Of a stretch of 64,000 nt of DNA, positions 63,220-64,000 are shown in pieces. Location of the stretch: the NCBI RefSeq assembly GCF_046630445.1, contig NC_092339.1:76464001-76528000 (forward strand), written 5' to 3'. This DNA is from Rutidosis leptorrhynchoides. Lineage: Eukaryota; Streptophyta; Magnoliopsida; Asterales; Asteraceae. The position numbers and the translations under genes were made by a program. The notes under the pieces were generated by a model, which saw only the letters and a list, made by a program, of their open reading frames with translations, ran no database searches and was not told the DNA's origin. The first letter of the stretch is position 1, and each line of letters begins with the position of its first letter.

Positions 63220-64000
63220 ATGGCAGAGAATGAAGCTAACGCTACTGGCCCTACCGCCCCCGGAACTGGTACATTCAGAGCCCCTGACGAAGATGGGCAC
63301 GTTTCATCAGAGGAAGAAACCTCCCAAGAAGTTATAAACCTACAGAGTCGATTATTAGAAGCTCAGGAGAAAATAAAGGAACTAGAACAAGAACGGGCGC
63401 AATGGAACCCTAATACCACTGCATTAAACACAACTTTTCCTCCAAACTATTATAACCAAGCTGGTGGTAGTTCCCAATCCCAGTTTCCACAAAACACTTA
63501 CCAAAATCTCCAGATGCCATTCTCGTTTAACCAGGCATTTCCAAACCAAATGATGTACCCATTCCAAGTTCCTGAAACAAGAAAGAAGTGTACTTATAAA
63601 CAGTTTATTGATTGCAAACCTCCAGAATATCATGGTCACACAAACCCTACCGTGACACTTAATTGGCTAAGAGAAGTAGAAAGAGCATTAGAAGCGTGTT
63701 TCTGTGAACCTGAATCTATGGTACTGTTTGCAAGTAGACTTCTCAAGGGTGAAGCGATGGAGTGGTGGGATTCTATTACAGCATACTTGCCAAGGGAACA
63801 GATAAGTCAGATTACCTGGGAACAATTTGCTGCTAAAGTTCGTGAGCAGTATTGTTCTGAGTATGAAATGGAAAGGTTGAAAACTGAGTTTTTGAATATG
63901 AGGATGACAGAAAGTATGACGATTGATGAAGTTTTCAGAGACTTCACATCTAAGTTAAGGTTTGTTCAACAGTGGGTACCAACTGAGAAAGATAAGATTC
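63220..64000 (+). CDS. gag: Gag of the nested gypsy element (partial, runs off the window)
   Basis: ATG at 63220-63222 (MAENEANATGPTAPG) opens a frame with no stop to the window end, 260 codons. The acidic N-terminus and a short coiled coil (LLEAQEKIKELEQERAQ) precede a Gln/Asn-rich linker. The gag core then follows: FIDCKPPEYHGHTNP, TLNWLREVERALEACF, EAMEWWDSIT, WEQFAAKVREQY, LNMRMTESMTIDE. The zinc knuckle and pol would follow outside. No damage is visible, so this may be a younger, possibly intact copy. The start is the first ATG ~180 bases after the primer site. The frame upstream was not proven to be closed. Confidence 0.88.
   Translation, partial: MAENEANATGPTAPGTGTFRAPDEDGHVSSEEETSQEVINLQSRLLEAQEKIKELEQERAQWNPNTTALNTTFPPNYYNQAGGSSQSQFPQNTYQNLQMPFSFNQAFPNQMMYPFQVPETRKKCTYKQFIDCKPPEYHGHTNPTVTLNWLREVERALEACFCEPESMVLFASRLLKGEAMEWWDSITAYLPREQISQITWEQFAAKVREQYCSEYEMERLKTEFLNMRMTESMTIDEVFRDFTSKLRFVQQWVPTEKDKI

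Larger units (their letters stand above)
61148..64000 (+). mobile_element. Ty3/gypsy element nested in the Athila-like pol, 5' part only
   Basis: 5' LTR 61148-63026 (TGTAACATCCTCAAG ... GCGGTGTCACA), primer site TGGTATCAGAGC at 63030-63041 (initiator Met), and gag from 63220. The left flank AATAT (61143-61147) is the expected target duplication; the other copy is outside the window. LTR start and primer type resemble the chromovirus/Tekay group; lineage not confirmed without pol. Confidence 0.85.

Overview
The window is nuclear DNA of a flowering plant. It shows GT-AG introns in plant-type genes, long AT microsatellites, and LTR retrotransposons of the Ty3/gypsy Tekay, Athila and Tat lineages with initiator-Met or tRNA-Asp primer sites. 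Nested insertions are frequent. The retroelement families look like those I associate with Asteraceae, but that assignment is from memory and was not tested.

Layout. 1-3101: 3' end of a Tat-like element on the + strand, with an antisense, intron-containing Transposase_28-type ORF carrying one nonsense codon, a polypurine tract and an LTR. 4095-7024 (-): the one gene that looks intact, seven exons encoding 332 residues, a single-pass membrane protein with a cysteine-rich PAN/apple-like segment. 7484-20273: a solo LTR split by a complete 8.9-kb Tekay-like element (8823-17718, - strand) that has a perfect target duplication, nearly identical LTRs, an intact gag and a dead pol. 22500-25453: broken protein phosphatase 2C gene. 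25600-31300: small non-autonomous DNA elements, a SINE-like unit and a hAT element. 31739-36593: a solo LTR with a second, inverted solo LTR of the same family inside it. 36594-45480: four small elements defined by their termini and target duplications (a 322-bp LTR, two Tourist-like, one Mutator-like) and a copper amine oxidase fragment. 45486-48372: another solo LTR. 50152-64000: a three-level nest of LTR, Athila-like element and gypsy element whose gag runs off the right edge.

The most unusual signal is a recurring one. At least six retroelement families here, plus several small repeats, carry short clusters of CG-rich palindromes, usually in pairs or arrays. Within a copy the same palindrome 'key' is repeated. 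Between families the key differs. In the best case (core CATGCGATCGCATG) the bases flanking the core change between occurrences but stay complementary across the two arms. The same key occurs in two otherwise unrelated elements. This looks like constraint or homogenisation acting on palindromy itself. I do not recognise it as a described feature.

Most of the window is transposable-element sequence. The single intact gene has its start codon about 460 bp from the nearest LTR, so its upstream region is bounded by the nested LTR block.
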